Part shown: piece by piece, positions 1 to 8,743 of the stretch
Position numbering within the stretch: the first letter of the stretch is position 1
How the letters are laid out: every line of letters starts with the position of its first letter
DNA from: JAFLTL01 sp964389525
GTDB lineage: Bacteria > Bacteroidota > Bacteroidia > Bacteroidales > Muribaculaceae
Direction of reading: 5' to 3'
Length of the DNA stretch: 64,000 bases
NCBI GenBank assembly: GCA_964389525.1
Contig: CAYMEX010000010.1
Coordinates: 1-64,000, forward strand
Translations under genes and position numbers: made by a program
The notes under the pieces: generated by a model
What the model was told of the DNA's origin: nothing
Database searches by the model: none
What the model saw: the letters and a program-made list of their open reading frames with translations, nothing else

Positions 1-55
1 AACCGGGGACACAAGGATTTTCAGTCCTTTGCTCTACCAACTGAGCTATGGCACC
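1..55 (-). tRNA. tRNA-Phe (GAA), 3' part cut off by window edge
   Basis: Read on the minus strand the RNA starts GGTGCCATAGCTCAGTTGG, with a normal D arm and an anticodon arm GGACTGAAAATCC that presents GAA (Phe). The T arm begins with CCCCGG but its end and the 3' acceptor strand lie outside the window. A well-spaced Bacteroidota promoter lies just upstream (76-107). Confidence 0.93.
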
Positions 56-75
56 GTTGTTTTGTTTTTGCGATG

Positions 76-107
76 CAAAGGTAGGAGTATTTTTTTATTC
101 CTCCAAA
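76..107 (-). promoter_or_regulatory. Promoter of tRNA-Phe
   Basis: On the minus strand TTTG (104-107) is followed after 20 bp by TACCTTTG (76-83), matching the Bacteroidota sigma-ABfr consensus (-33 TTTG, -7 TAnnTTTG) about 20 bp ahead of the tRNA 5' end. Confidence 0.8.
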
Positions 108-305
108 TTTTCAGAGGACTTTTTTTGTCTGAATTAAAGCCCGTGTCAATCATGTGCTAATAATCAAGACATTAAGCCCAGAAATGCGACGTCATTTTAA
201 TGATATTAACATTCTTTAGCCTGAATGGGCAGATATATAGTACCCCGTTTTAGTACTTTTACAAAAAATCAATAATGTCTATCACAGTATAATCTTGTAA
301 ATCTA

Positions 306-1922
306 ATGAATCTAAGATGTTTTGCCGCCGCAATGGCTTGTGTCGCAGCATTAAGTGTTTCGGCAAAGGATATCGAGCTTCCGACAATGGGATGGAGCTC
401 GTGGAATACGTATTACATCGACATCAATGACTCGCTTATCATGTCGCAGGCTGATGCAATGGTCAATCTGGGACTGAAGGACGCGGGATTCAAGTATGTG
501 AATATCGATGACGGTTATTTCGGAGGACGCGATGAGAAAACGGGGCGTCTGCTGATACATCCGACGCGTTTCCCGAAGGGGCTGAAGCCGGTGGTGGATT
601 ACATCCACTCGCTGGGGCTGAAGTCGGGCATCTACAGCGATGCGGGCGCCAACACTTGCGGAAATTTCTGGAACAATGACACTATAGCACGCAATGTGGG
701 TCTGCTCGGCCACGAGCAGCAGGACATCGACATGTTCTTCAAGGAGCTGGGATGCGATTTCATCAAGGTCGATTTCTGCGGAGCCGACGGTTATTCAAAC
801 CACAAGCATCTGTCGTATGAGCCGAAGGACAGGTACAAGGCTATCCACGACGCCATTGTCAACACAGGCCGCAAGGATGCGAGGCTTAACGTGTGCCGGT
901 GGAACTATCCGGGCACATGGGTGAGCGATGTGGCCACATCGTGGCGCATATCGGAGGATATCAGGGACAACTGGAACAGCGTGAAGGGTATCATAGCGCA
1001 GAGTCTCTACCTCTCGGCTTATGCGGGCAACGGCCGATACAACGATATGGATATGCTTGAGGTGGGACGCAGCATGTCGCCGACCGAGGACGAGACTCAT
1101 TTCGGCATGTGGTGCATCATGGCCTCTCCCCTGCTCATAGGATGCGACATGACGACTCTCAAGCCGGAGACTCACGCTCTTCTGACAAACCGTGAGATCA
1201 TCGCCCTGAATCAGGATCCGCTCGGACTGCAGGCCTATGTGGCTTCGACCGACGGCAAGACGTATGTGCTGGTAAAGGATATCGAGACTGCCTACGGCAA
1301 CACCCGTGCGATAGCACTTTACAATCCGACCGACGAGCCGCAGACGATCACGGTCGACATGAAGGATATTGACATGGGCGGCAAGGTGAGGATGCACGAT
1401 CTGATAAAGCAGAGAAATGCCGGCACTGTCGAGGGGACATGGGGCGAGACGGTGGCTCCGCACGGCGTGCGCCTGTATCGTCTGGAGGCCGACAAGCGCC
1501 TTGAGAGAAGCGTGTATGAGGGGGAGACCGCATATCTGTCGTCATATCAGGAGATATACAACCCGATGGCAGTAGGCACAGGCTTCTACGCAGCCGACTC
1601 TGTCTGCTCGGGCGGCATGAAGGCTACCAATCTGGGCTTGCGTCCTGAGAACGATCTGCGCTGGCGCAATGTCTACAGCAAGGAGGGAGGCCGATACGAG
1701 GCGACGATTGAATATGTCGCTCCGTCGAAGGGCAAGCTATTTGTCTCGGTCAACAATGGCGACGGGCAGGTCATAGAATATGCTCCGTCGGCCACCGAGG
1801 GGAGCATAGCATCGGTGAAGGTGACTGTAGAGCTCGCGCCCGGAGAGAACGAGATAAGGCTTTTCAACGACCGTTTCAAGATGCCAGATATCGACCGCAT
1901 GACGATAGCCCGCATAGATTAG
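306..1922 (+). CDS. GH27 alpha-galactosidase, secreted
   Basis: A 538-residue protein with a signal peptide (about residues 1-20, ending VSA). The start of the mature protein carries the GH27 signature PTMGWSSWN, followed by DDGYF near residue 69. The nucleophile Asp is D156 in KVDFCG and the acid/base Asp is D218 in RISEDI. GH27 enzymes are retaining exo-alpha-galactosidases, and some act on alpha-N-acetylgalactosamine. The TIM barrel is followed by the usual beta domain and then about 130 further residues that look like a beta-sandwich accessory domain. It converges with the regulator gene downstream, with only 8 bp between the stop codons. The 220 bp upstream show no clear consensus promoter. 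Family assignment is firm; the substrate is inferred. Confidence 0.93.
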   Translation: MNLRCFAAAMACVAALSVSAKDIELPTMGWSSWNTYYIDINDSLIMSQADAMVNLGLKDAGFKYVNIDDGYFGGRDEKTGRLLIHPTRFPKGLKPVVDYIHSLGLKSGIYSDAGANTCGNFWNNDTIARNVGLLGHEQQDIDMFFKELGCDFIKVDFCGADGYSNHKHLSYEPKDRYKAIHDAIVNTGRKDARLNVCRWNYPGTWVSDVATSWRISEDIRDNWNSVKGIIAQSLYLSAYAGNGRYNDMDMLEVGRSMSPTEDETHFGMWCIMASPLLIGCDMTTLKPETHALLTNREIIALNQDPLGLQAYVASTDGKTYVLVKDIETAYGNTRAIALYNPTDEPQTITVDMKDIDMGGKVRMHDLIKQRNAGTVEGTWGETVAPHGVRLYRLEADKRLERSVYEGETAYLSSYQEIYNPMAVGTGFYAADSVCSGGMKATNLGLRPENDLRWRNVYSKEGGRYEATIEYVAPSKGKLFVSVNNGDGQVIEYAPSATEGSIASVKVTVELAPGENEIRLFNDRFKMPDIDRMTIARID

Positions 1923-1930
1923 ACAAGCTC

Positions 1931-4900
1931 TTAGCCTTCTAATCGGGCATCGGCCGGGTCGTCGTCTTCCTCAATATCGGCAGACTCGGATTCATCAGAC
2001 TTGCGTGACGTGAGTGCCTCCCTATATGCAATGGGGGGCATTCCGTATTTTTTCATGAACGTTTTGTAGAAACTTCCGCGGTTACGGTAGCCGCATTTCG
2101 ATATGATCTCTTTCATCGAGAGCGTGGTGGTGAGCATCAGCTTCATGGCGCATGCGATGCGTATCTCTCTGATCATGTCGGACGGCGACGGCTGTTCGAG
2201 CTGCTGGAAGCGGCGGTAGAGCTTGCGTATGCCGATGCCGAGTCCGTCGGCGATATGCGCCGCCGTGAGTTTCTCATCCTGCATGTGCTCTTCGATATAG
2301 CGCACGACATCGTCGACAAGTTTCATGTCGTCGTAGTGCTGCAGTTTGCTGCGGTCGTAGCTATATTGTACCGGCGACGACGCGGCCTGCCTGTGCGGCG
2401 CCAGCAGTCTTTCGATCACTGCCGAGAGATAGCTGAATGTGAAAGGTTTTGGGACGTAGGCGTCGGCTCCGGCCCTGAGTCCAGCAACACGGTCGTCGTT
2501 GGTGTGCTTGGCCGACAGTACTATCACGGGGATCGCCGAGGTGATCGCGTTGGCTTTGATCTCGCCTATCAGCGACATTCCGTCGCGGTCGGGCATCATA
2601 ACGTCGGTGATGACAAGATCAGGCAGACGTCCTCGCATGAGTTCCATAGCTTCATCGGCCGAGGTCGCGGTCTCGACGGTATATCGGTCGAGACCTTCCT
2701 TGAGGAGCACAAGCATCTCGCGGTCGTCATCGACGACGAGTATATGGCCTTTAGAGTCGCCTTTCGGCTCCTGCAGCGGCGTGATCTCACCCGGATTTTC
2801 CTTTGACTCCATGCGCATCACGGCTCCCACATCGGGTATGTTTATGTCGGGCGAAGCGGGATTAGGCGCCGTTTTCTCCAGCGACGGCAGCCGCACGATA
2901 AACTCGGCATACTGCCCCGGCTCGCTCTTTATGTCGATCGAGCCTTCGAGGAAATGAACCATCGAGTGGCATATGGCCAGACCGAGGCCATTGCGTGCCG
3001 AGAGTCCCTTTGTCGCGTTCACCTCAAGGCTGTCGAGCACTTCATAGCGGTTGAAGATGCGTTTCCGGTCTTCCTGCGTGATGCCTTTTCCAGTATTGTA
3101 GACCGAAAGCAGCAGCGAGTCGCCTTCTTTACTGACGGTCACTTTTATGGTGCCGTTGACCGGCGTGTACTTGAACGCATTTGACACAAGATTATAGAAT
3201 ATCTTGGTGAACGCGCTGCCGTCGGTATTGAACATGATGTGCTGCTCGATATCGCCCTGAAGCGAGAGGGTGTTCTGCTCGGCAAGATGCTCGAAAGAAG
3301 CGAGAATCTGCGTGGATGTAGCTGTAATATCGATCGCGTCAACATTGCGCTCGCGATGGCCGGTCTCAAGACGCCTGAAGTCGATGACTTCCTGTATCAG
3401 ACTGTTGAGGCGCTCGGCATTCTGCTTGATGAGGTTGACATAACGGCACACGTAGCTGTCGCTGTGCTCATAGGAGAGCAGTCGCTCGCACGGCCCGTAG
3501 ATGAGCGTGAGAGGCGAGCAGAACTCATGTGTGATGTTTGTGAAGAAGCGCAGTTTCTGTTCATAAAGCTGGTCGTTGTGCTCACGCTCGATCTTCTCGA
3601 TCTGACGGAGACGGCGCATGCGCTCCTTGCTTCTGAGGCGGTGTACGACATAAGCGATCATCATCAGCAACAGCAGCAGATAGAACATCTGTGCAAGCCT
3701 CGACAGATACCACGGAGGAGAGACATGCAGCCTGAGAGTCGACACGGGGCTCTCGTAGCCGGTGACCGTGTCGCGGTATTTCGCCTGAAGCTCATAGTTG
3801 CCGTATGCGAGGCGGTTGAATGTGGCCATGTAGTCGGTCGCCCTGATCCAGTCATTGTCATCGCGCATGCGGTAGAACAGCTCAAGGTTGGCCGAGTTGA
3901 TATACTCGGCGACCGACATGCCGATACTGACGTTGTTCTCGTCGTGACGCAGCGACAGGACCGCCGGCTCATCGCTGCCGTCTTTCATATGCCGGTAAAG
4001 CGCCCTGCGCTCTCCGTTGACAAGAAGTCTGCTGAAGCGCAACGGCGGATGATAGCGTCTTGACTCGTAGCGCACCTCGGGGTTGAGGGCTGCAAGCACG
4101 AATCCGTTGTTTCCGCCGAAGAAAAGACGGCCGTCGCACTCGGTGAACGCGCCGTCGCTGAACTCGACCATATTCACGCCATTGTGGCGGCCATAGACCT
4201 GAAACGTCTCGTTTTCGGGGACAAAACGTATTATACCGGCGTTTGTGGCAAACCAGAGGTTTTCTCCGTCGAAAAACATCGAGTGTATATATGAGCTCGG
4301 GAAGCCGGTGTCTTCGTTGTACACGACTTCCGACCCGTCGGGATTGTGTCGCAGCACGCCGTTTGACGTACCGATCCACAGTGTCGAGTCGGGAGTCATC
4401 TCGAGCGCAAACACCTCGTCATTTATAAGTCCGCCCGCAAAGTCCACGTCGAAAGGCTCGAGGCCGCTCTCTGTCACGCAGAACACTCCCTCGCCACGGT
4501 TTCCGGCGTAAATCTTTCCGTCGACTCCGCGCATGATCGTGAAAAAGTAGTTGGATCCGTCGCCCTGCAGATAGAAATATTTGTAGGACGCCACTCTCAT
4601 TCCCGCAGGGGTATCCTCCATGACAAGACGGAATATGCCTATACCGGCTGTAGCGACCCACAGCACATTGTTTTCATCTTCGACGATCGCATGTATGTAT
4701 TTCAGCGCATCGGGTGCATTCTCTATTCTGTGTATGCTGTTGTCGGATTTCGACATATAATCTAGACCACCTTCAGAACCTACCCATACGATCGGACGAT
4801 GCCGGCTCTGAGCCATGGCATAGACCGAGTTGCCGCTCAAAGAAGTATTGCGCGTGTTAAGTATCTGCAGCTGCGACGGTTTGACAGCATGATACGGGGC

Positions 4901-6022
4901 AAAATCCGAGATGCGGAGGATGCCGTTGCCTTTTGTGCCGAGATAAAGCGAATTGTCGGCCGTGTCGAGATATATAGATCTCGTGGGCGCGAATATGGTG
5001 TGCAACAGATCGGAATACATGCACGTGTAGATCGAGTAGGTGTCGTTGATCCACTGTATGACCCCCTGCCCGTCGGTGCCGATCCACACTATGTCCTGAT
5101 AGCGGCCGTGAACCATGTGGAATATGCCCGATCTTATGCCTGTGTCTTCTATTTTCTTGCCTCCCTCTGAAATCTTGAGCACTCCCTCCGACTTGAATCC
5201 GACGAGCACATTGCCGTGACGGTCGGCGCACACGGCCGTTACCGCATTGCGTCGGGCAATCTCGTCCGACAGATTTGCGACAGTGTTGAACACCTGCATA
5301 TACGGGTTGTAGCTCTGAAGGTCGCCGTTCTTGCTGATGACCCATATATTGTCGCCGTCCATGAAGCAATCCATGATATCGGCCTTAAACACCGATTTGT
5401 CGCCCGTCACCTCATATCGTCCGTCGTAGCGGTGAAGGCCATAGGATGTGACCCCGTCCTGAGTGAATATTATGATCCTGTCGGGATCCGACCAGTCGAT
5501 GCACACAGTCCTGTCGGCCGGCAGGTCAATCTCATTCAGCGCGACAAAGCGGTTGGTGAGCCCCTCTTCATAATAATGGATCAGACCGTCGGGAGCCAGA
5601 AGATAAAGGCGGTCGCCCGAAGCAAAGACCAACGAGTGCTCCGATTTTCCTTTATACTCAGGGAAACTGTCATAAAACTCAAAAAGATCGTCGGCCGTCC
5701 TGAAGCGATGAAGACCCTCGGTCGTCTGAATCCAGTTACTGCCGTCGGAGGTCGTGGCGAGCGCCGACACCATCGATCCTTTGAGCTCGTGGCCTATAAA
5801 CCGGTCTCCGAATCTGAAGAGCTGTTTTCCTCCGAACAGATTAAGACCGTCGATCGTGCCGAACCACATCATGCCGCTTCTGTCCTGCATTATGGTCGTG
5901 ACAGATCCGAATGTCAGACCATCGGTCGTGGTGATATACCGCAGAGTATTTCCCGGAGTATGTGGCGCACATACCCATGCTGATACAAGCACAATTAGCA
6001 ATCGCAGAAGTCCGACACGCAT
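1931..6022 (-). CDS. Hybrid two-component system sensor/regulator (HTCS), AraC type
   Basis: About 1363 residues from the ATG at 6022, chosen because it opens directly into a signal peptide (MRVGLLRLLIVLVSAWVCA); an in-frame extension to 6094 is unlikely. Order: periplasmic Reg_prop beta-propeller blades (many WIGT/WFGT repeats), a Y_Y_Y domain, one membrane helix near residue 790, a histidine kinase (His in THEFCSPL near 830, N box NLVSNAFKYT, G box NGLGLA), a receiver (Asp in VITDVMMPD near 1140) and a C-terminal AraC/HTH_18 domain. HTCS proteins sense oligosaccharides in the periplasm and activate nearby glycan-utilization genes. Its setting between GH27 and GH97 suggests it controls this cluster (inference). 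The H box deviates from the common HEFRTPL. Confidence 0.95.
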   Translation of the reverse strand: MRVGLLRLLIVLVSAWVCAPHTPGNTLRYITTTDGLTFGSVTTIMQDRSGMMWFGTIDGLNLFGGKQLFRFGDRFIGHELKGSMVSALATTSDGSNWIQTTEGLHRFRTADDLFEFYDSFPEYKGKSEHSLVFASGDRLYLLAPDGLIHYYEEGLTNRFVALNEIDLPADRTVCIDWSDPDRIIIFTQDGVTSYGLHRYDGRYEVTGDKSVFKADIMDCFMDGDNIWVISKNGDLQSYNPYMQVFNTVANLSDEIARRNAVTAVCADRHGNVLVGFKSEGVLKISEGGKKIEDTGIRSGIFHMVHGRYQDIVWIGTDGQGVIQWINDTYSIYTCMYSDLLHTIFAPTRSIYLDTADNSLYLGTKGNGILRISDFAPYHAVKPSQLQILNTRNTSLSGNSVYAMAQSRHRPIVWVGSEGGLDYMSKSDNSIHRIENAPDALKYIHAIVEDENNVLWVATAGIGIFRLVMEDTPAGMRVASYKYFYLQGDGSNYFFTIMRGVDGKIYAGNRGEGVFCVTESGLEPFDVDFAGGLINDEVFALEMTPDSTLWIGTSNGVLRHNPDGSEVVYNEDTGFPSSYIHSMFFDGENLWFATNAGIIRFVPENETFQVYGRHNGVNMVEFSDGAFTECDGRLFFGGNNGFVLAALNPEVRYESRRYHPPLRFSRLLVNGERRALYRHMKDGSDEPAVLSLRHDENNVSIGMSVAEYINSANLELFYRMRDDNDWIRATDYMATFNRLAYGNYELQAKYRDTVTGYESPVSTLRLHVSPPWYLSRLAQMFYLLLLLMMIAYVVHRLRSKERMRRLRQIEKIEREHNDQLYEQKLRFFTNITHEFCSPLTLIYGPCERLLSYEHSDSYVCRYVNLIKQNAERLNSLIQEVIDFRRLETGHRERNVDAIDITATSTQILASFEHLAEQNTLSLQGDIEQHIMFNTDGSAFTKIFYNLVSNAFKYTPVNGTIKVTVSKEGDSLLLSVYNTGKGITQEDRKRIFNRYEVLDSLEVNATKGLSARNGLGLAICHSMVHFLEGSIDIKSEPGQYAEFIVRLPSLEKTAPNPASPDINIPDVGAVMRMESKENPGEITPLQEPKGDSKGHILVVDDDREMLVLLKEGLDRYTVETATSADEAMELMRGRLPDLVITDVMMPDRDGMSLIGEIKANAITSAIPVIVLSAKHTNDDRVAGLRAGADAYVPKPFTFSYLSAVIERLLAPHRQAASSPVQYSYDRSKLQHYDDMKLVDDVVRYIEEHMQDEKLTAAHIADGLGIGIRKLYRRFQQLEQPSPSDMIREIRIACAMKLMLTTTLSMKEIISKCGYRNRGSFYKTFMKKYGMPPIAYREALTSRKSDESESADIEEDDDPADARLEG

Positions 6023-6134
6023 GATAACAACTGATTTCTTATGGATGTCGCAATTTAGTATATTATTCTGACAAAACAGTGCTTTATTGTGCAAAAAAGA
6101 GGACTGTATTGCACAAAAAGCGACAGTAGGGACA

Positions 6135-6180
6135 GAAAAATCCCCTGAACGGAAACTTCACGGGCATTCCGTCCAGGGGA
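6135..6180 (-). terminator. Rho-independent terminator of the GH97 gene
   Basis: Inverted repeat TCCCCTGAACGGAA (6141-6154) with TTCCGTCCAGGGGA (6167-6180), nearly perfect. On the minus strand it is followed by a T run (ATTTTTC), 20-60 nt past the GH97 stop, separating that gene from the regulator gene. Confidence 0.85.
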
Positions 6181-6201
6181 AAAGGTTTATTCTATTTACT
6201 G

Positions 6202-8154
6202 TCACTCGATGACAGCCGCATAACCGCCATTGCGTGCCATGCGCACTTTCACCGTGTCGCCTTTGCGCACTTTGCGCGTGTTTTTAGTATAGTGCATCGC
6301 CTGACGTGGAGCGTTGACGCCGTCCTCATAAGAGGTCATAGTGTACTCTCCGTCGCCGAGGAAGTCGAGAGTGATCTCAAATTCGCGCCATTTCTCTCCG
6401 TTGTTGGTCATGCCGCCCAGATACCATTTGTCGCCTTTGCGTTTGGCCACGATCAGATATTCGCCGATTTTAGCCTCAAGCGCTCTTGTCTCGTCGGACA
6501 CGACAGGCACACCGGCCATGAAACCGGCGACATCGCCATTAGAGTAATAAAGCGTCGGATTATCGGCAAGCATCTGCAATCCGGTCTCAAACACCACAAA
6601 AAGCGCCATCTGATATGCCCGCGTGCCTATCGACCCGGAGTTCGGGCGCTCACACCTGTATGTCTCGGGCTGATAACTCAGCATGGCACCCGGAGTATAA
6701 TCCATCGGCCCGACGGCATTGCGCAGGAACGGGAGATACACACTGTTGTCGGGGACACAGCCTCTCATCTGCTCCATGCCTCTCACACCCTCATATGACA
6801 GCACGTTGGGATACCTGTATTCAAGTCCGGCCGGCTTGAAAGCACCGTGAAAATCCACAAACAGCTTGTTTGCGGCAGCCTCTTTAGCAACCCTTTCATA
6901 GAAATTCACCATCCACTGGTCGCTCCGGTCCATGAAATCGATCTTGACACCGGCCACTCCCATATCGGAGTATTTTTTGAACAGGTCGAAATTGTTTTCC
7001 ACCGTGAGCCATGTCAGCCAAAGTATCACCCCGACGTTTTTCTCTTTACCGTAGGCGATAAGCTCCTCGAGATCAAGATCGCCGTTTGGCCTGAACGGAT
7101 CGCGGGTCGACGCAGCCCATCCCTCGTCGAGAAGCACATAGTCAATTCCATATTTCGACGCGAAGTCAATGAAATATTTATAGGTGGGTGTATTGCATCC
7201 GGCAACAAAATCCACGTCCGTTCCATAGGGAGTAGCACCGTTCCACCACTCCCAGGTGGTCGTTCCGGGTCTGATCCACGACGTGTCGGCAATCTCCGAC
7301 GCATCGGCCAGACAAGCCGTCATATTATTCTCAATGATGCGTCGGTCGTCGGTCGTCACAACAAAATAGCGCCACGGGAAAGCACGCTTTCCGCTCGTGC
7401 GGGCAATGTAATCGGCCTCCTCCTCGATCTTCACACTGCGGTCACCGTCATCGCCGAATTTAAGCGGCACTTTCGGGAAAACCGAACGAATCTCGTCTGA
7501 CTCATCGCCCGGGACAAGAAACATCGCCGGATAATCATTTAAAGCCGACTCGCTCAGAAGGATTTTCACACCGTCGGCCGACTCGACGAGCAACGGAAGG
7601 AGTGTCTTCTTCTCGCCGGAGGCACTCCATTGATCGGAAGTGAGATGCACATACGGCTCCTCGTATGAGGTCTTGAACCGTCCGGCCTGCTGCCCGTGCA
7701 TAATATAGTCCTCGGGGAGCGTCACGCCAAACTCCTCGTCGACAATATCGACCTCGCCCTTCTGGTCCGTCACAAAACGATAGGCGGCGCCATCGTCATA
7801 TACACGCCATTCGACCGAATAACCGCCCTTAAACTTCAACGTAAGCTGATTGTACTCATTGTCGATTTCCGACGCCTTGAATGCCACAACCGGCGTTATC
7901 TTATCGGACACTTTCTGTCGCTTCACCGACACAACCGACGGCGCATTTCCCAGCACACGGCCGCCCACCGAGAGCGACATGCGTCCATCGTCAAGCACAC
8001 GCTTTCCATCAAGATCAAGAGTGTAAGAAATGCGTTTGCCGACATCAATATTGACAGCAAGGTGCCCATCGGGAGACGTCACAAAATAAGACTTGGCACT
8101 CGCGCCTGCACAAAACAGGACCGCTGCCGCCAACAATAGTTGAAACCTCTTCAT
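6202..8154 (-). CDS. GH97 glycoside hydrolase, probable retaining alpha-galactosidase
   Basis: A 650-residue protein with a signal peptide (about 1-20, ending GASA). It has the GH97 layout: N-terminal beta-sandwich, central (beta/alpha)8 barrel with TTTWEWWNGATPYG and DYVLLDEGW, and a C-terminal beta domain. The family contains inverting alpha-glucosidases (SusB type) and retaining alpha-galactosidases (BT1871 type, Asp nucleophile). Here VKIDFMDRSDQ puts an Asp at about 406, the expected nucleophile of the retaining group, and the Glu in LSYEGVRG (about 455) is a candidate acid/base. The alpha-galactosidase reading fits the GH27 neighbour but is inference. A strong terminator follows and a -7 type promoter element lies at 8188-8195. 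Confidence 0.9.
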   Translation of the reverse strand: MKRFQLLLAAAVLFCAGASAKSYFVTSPDGHLAVNIDVGKRISYTLDLDGKRVLDDGRMSLSVGGRVLGNAPSVVSVKRQKVSDKITPVVAFKASEIDNEYNQLTLKFKGGYSVEWRVYDDGAAYRFVTDQKGEVDIVDEEFGVTLPEDYIMHGQQAGRFKTSYEEPYVHLTSDQWSASGEKKTLLPLLVESADGVKILLSESALNDYPAMFLVPGDESDEIRSVFPKVPLKFGDDGDRSVKIEEEADYIARTSGKRAFPWRYFVVTTDDRRIIENNMTACLADASEIADTSWIRPGTTTWEWWNGATPYGTDVDFVAGCNTPTYKYFIDFASKYGIDYVLLDEGWAASTRDPFRPNGDLDLEELIAYGKEKNVGVILWLTWLTVENNFDLFKKYSDMGVAGVKIDFMDRSDQWMVNFYERVAKEAAANKLFVDFHGAFKPAGLEYRYPNVLSYEGVRGMEQMRGCVPDNSVYLPFLRNAVGPMDYTPGAMLSYQPETYRCERPNSGSIGTRAYQMALFVVFETGLQMLADNPTLYYSNGDVAGFMAGVPVVSDETRALEAKIGEYLIVAKRKGDKWYLGGMTNNGEKWREFEITLDFLGDGEYTMTSYEDGVNAPRQAMHYTKNTRKVRKGDTVKVRMARNGGYAAVIE

Positions 8155-8187
8155 ATATTGCTTCTATTAACTGATTTTAAGTTTATC

Positions 8188-8195
8188 CAAAGATA
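8188..8195 (-). promoter_or_regulatory. Candidate -7 promoter element for GH97
   Basis: TATCTTTG on the minus strand, 34 bp ahead of the GH97 ATG, fits TAnnTTTG. No TTTG is found at the standard 19-21 bp spacing, so it may depend on an activator such as the nearby HTCS. Confidence 0.4.
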
Positions 8196-8352
8196 AGATC
8201 TTTCGGTCAACCTATCGCCTGATACGAGCAAAACGTGTGTATGTTTTCGTGACAATAAAGTCTAAAATTTCGCGTATCATGTGAAAATATGTATATTTTT
8301 ACGACTTAGGTCTCCAAATAAACATCTTTGTCAGAAAAATTAACAAACAAAA

Positions 8353-8384
8353 TTTGACAAAGGGAAATACTCGCACTACCTTAG
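8353..8384 (+). promoter_or_regulatory. Promoter of a candidate non-coding RNA
   Basis: TTTG (8353-8356), exactly 20 bp, then TACCTTAG (8377-8384), one mismatch from TAnnTTTG. No ORF follows on this strand before the terminator at 8606-8661. Confidence 0.5.
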
Positions 8385-8390
8385 CAACGC

Positions 8391-8661
8391 AAAAAAGATA
8401 CAGCACGGGGTCAGGTCTTCCAGACAAAACAGAGACACTTCGGAGATCGACATACCGACAAAAATATACAGAATCCGCCAGACTTCACAGTCTGACCGAC
8501 ATAAAATGTCTGCGCGATCTGAACGAATAAACCGCCTAACGTTGTGAAACGTGACCACGGTTTAGTTATTAGTGATTAGGTTTATTGATTAGGTTTATTG
8601 ATCAGATAAGGGTGCGTCAAGCACGAGTGTTGATACACAGCTTACGCACCCTTATTTTTTT
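8391..8661 (+). ncRNA. Candidate small RNA of about 270 nt between GH97 and GH125
   Basis: The 589 bp between GH97 and GH125 hold a promoter-like element (8353-8384) and a strong intrinsic terminator (8606-8661) on the plus strand, with no plausible reading frame between them. The interval contains local hairpins, such as CAGACT(tcac)AGTCTG at about 8481-8496 and GACAT(aaa)ATGTC just after, and a tandem 14-nt direct repeat with core GATTAGGTTTATT at about 8573-8602. It matches no RNA family I recognise. It could be a trans-acting sRNA, or a long leader that terminates ahead of GH125 (start 8744). Confidence 0.4.
8606..8661 (+). terminator. Strong intrinsic terminator with no upstream gene
   Basis: A perfect 12-bp stem, ATAAGGGTGCGT (8606-8617) with ACGCACCCTTAT (8644-8655), encloses a 26-nt loop that can itself pair (GTGT tgat ACAC). 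A run of seven T follows on the plus strand. No plus-strand gene precedes it, which supports a non-coding transcript here. Confidence 0.85.
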
Positions 8662-8743
8662 AAAAGCCATTCAGAAGCCTTTTCATCCGGTCAAAAAATA
8701 AAAGAACAGTTAACGAACTCTCCAATATACACCATAATAAAAG

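Noticed and set aside
8409..8430. GGTCAGGTCTTCC, reminiscent of signal recognition particle RNA
   Set aside because: The SRP RNA core needs a GGAA-type tetraloop and the opposite AGCAG strand in a long hairpin; neither is present.
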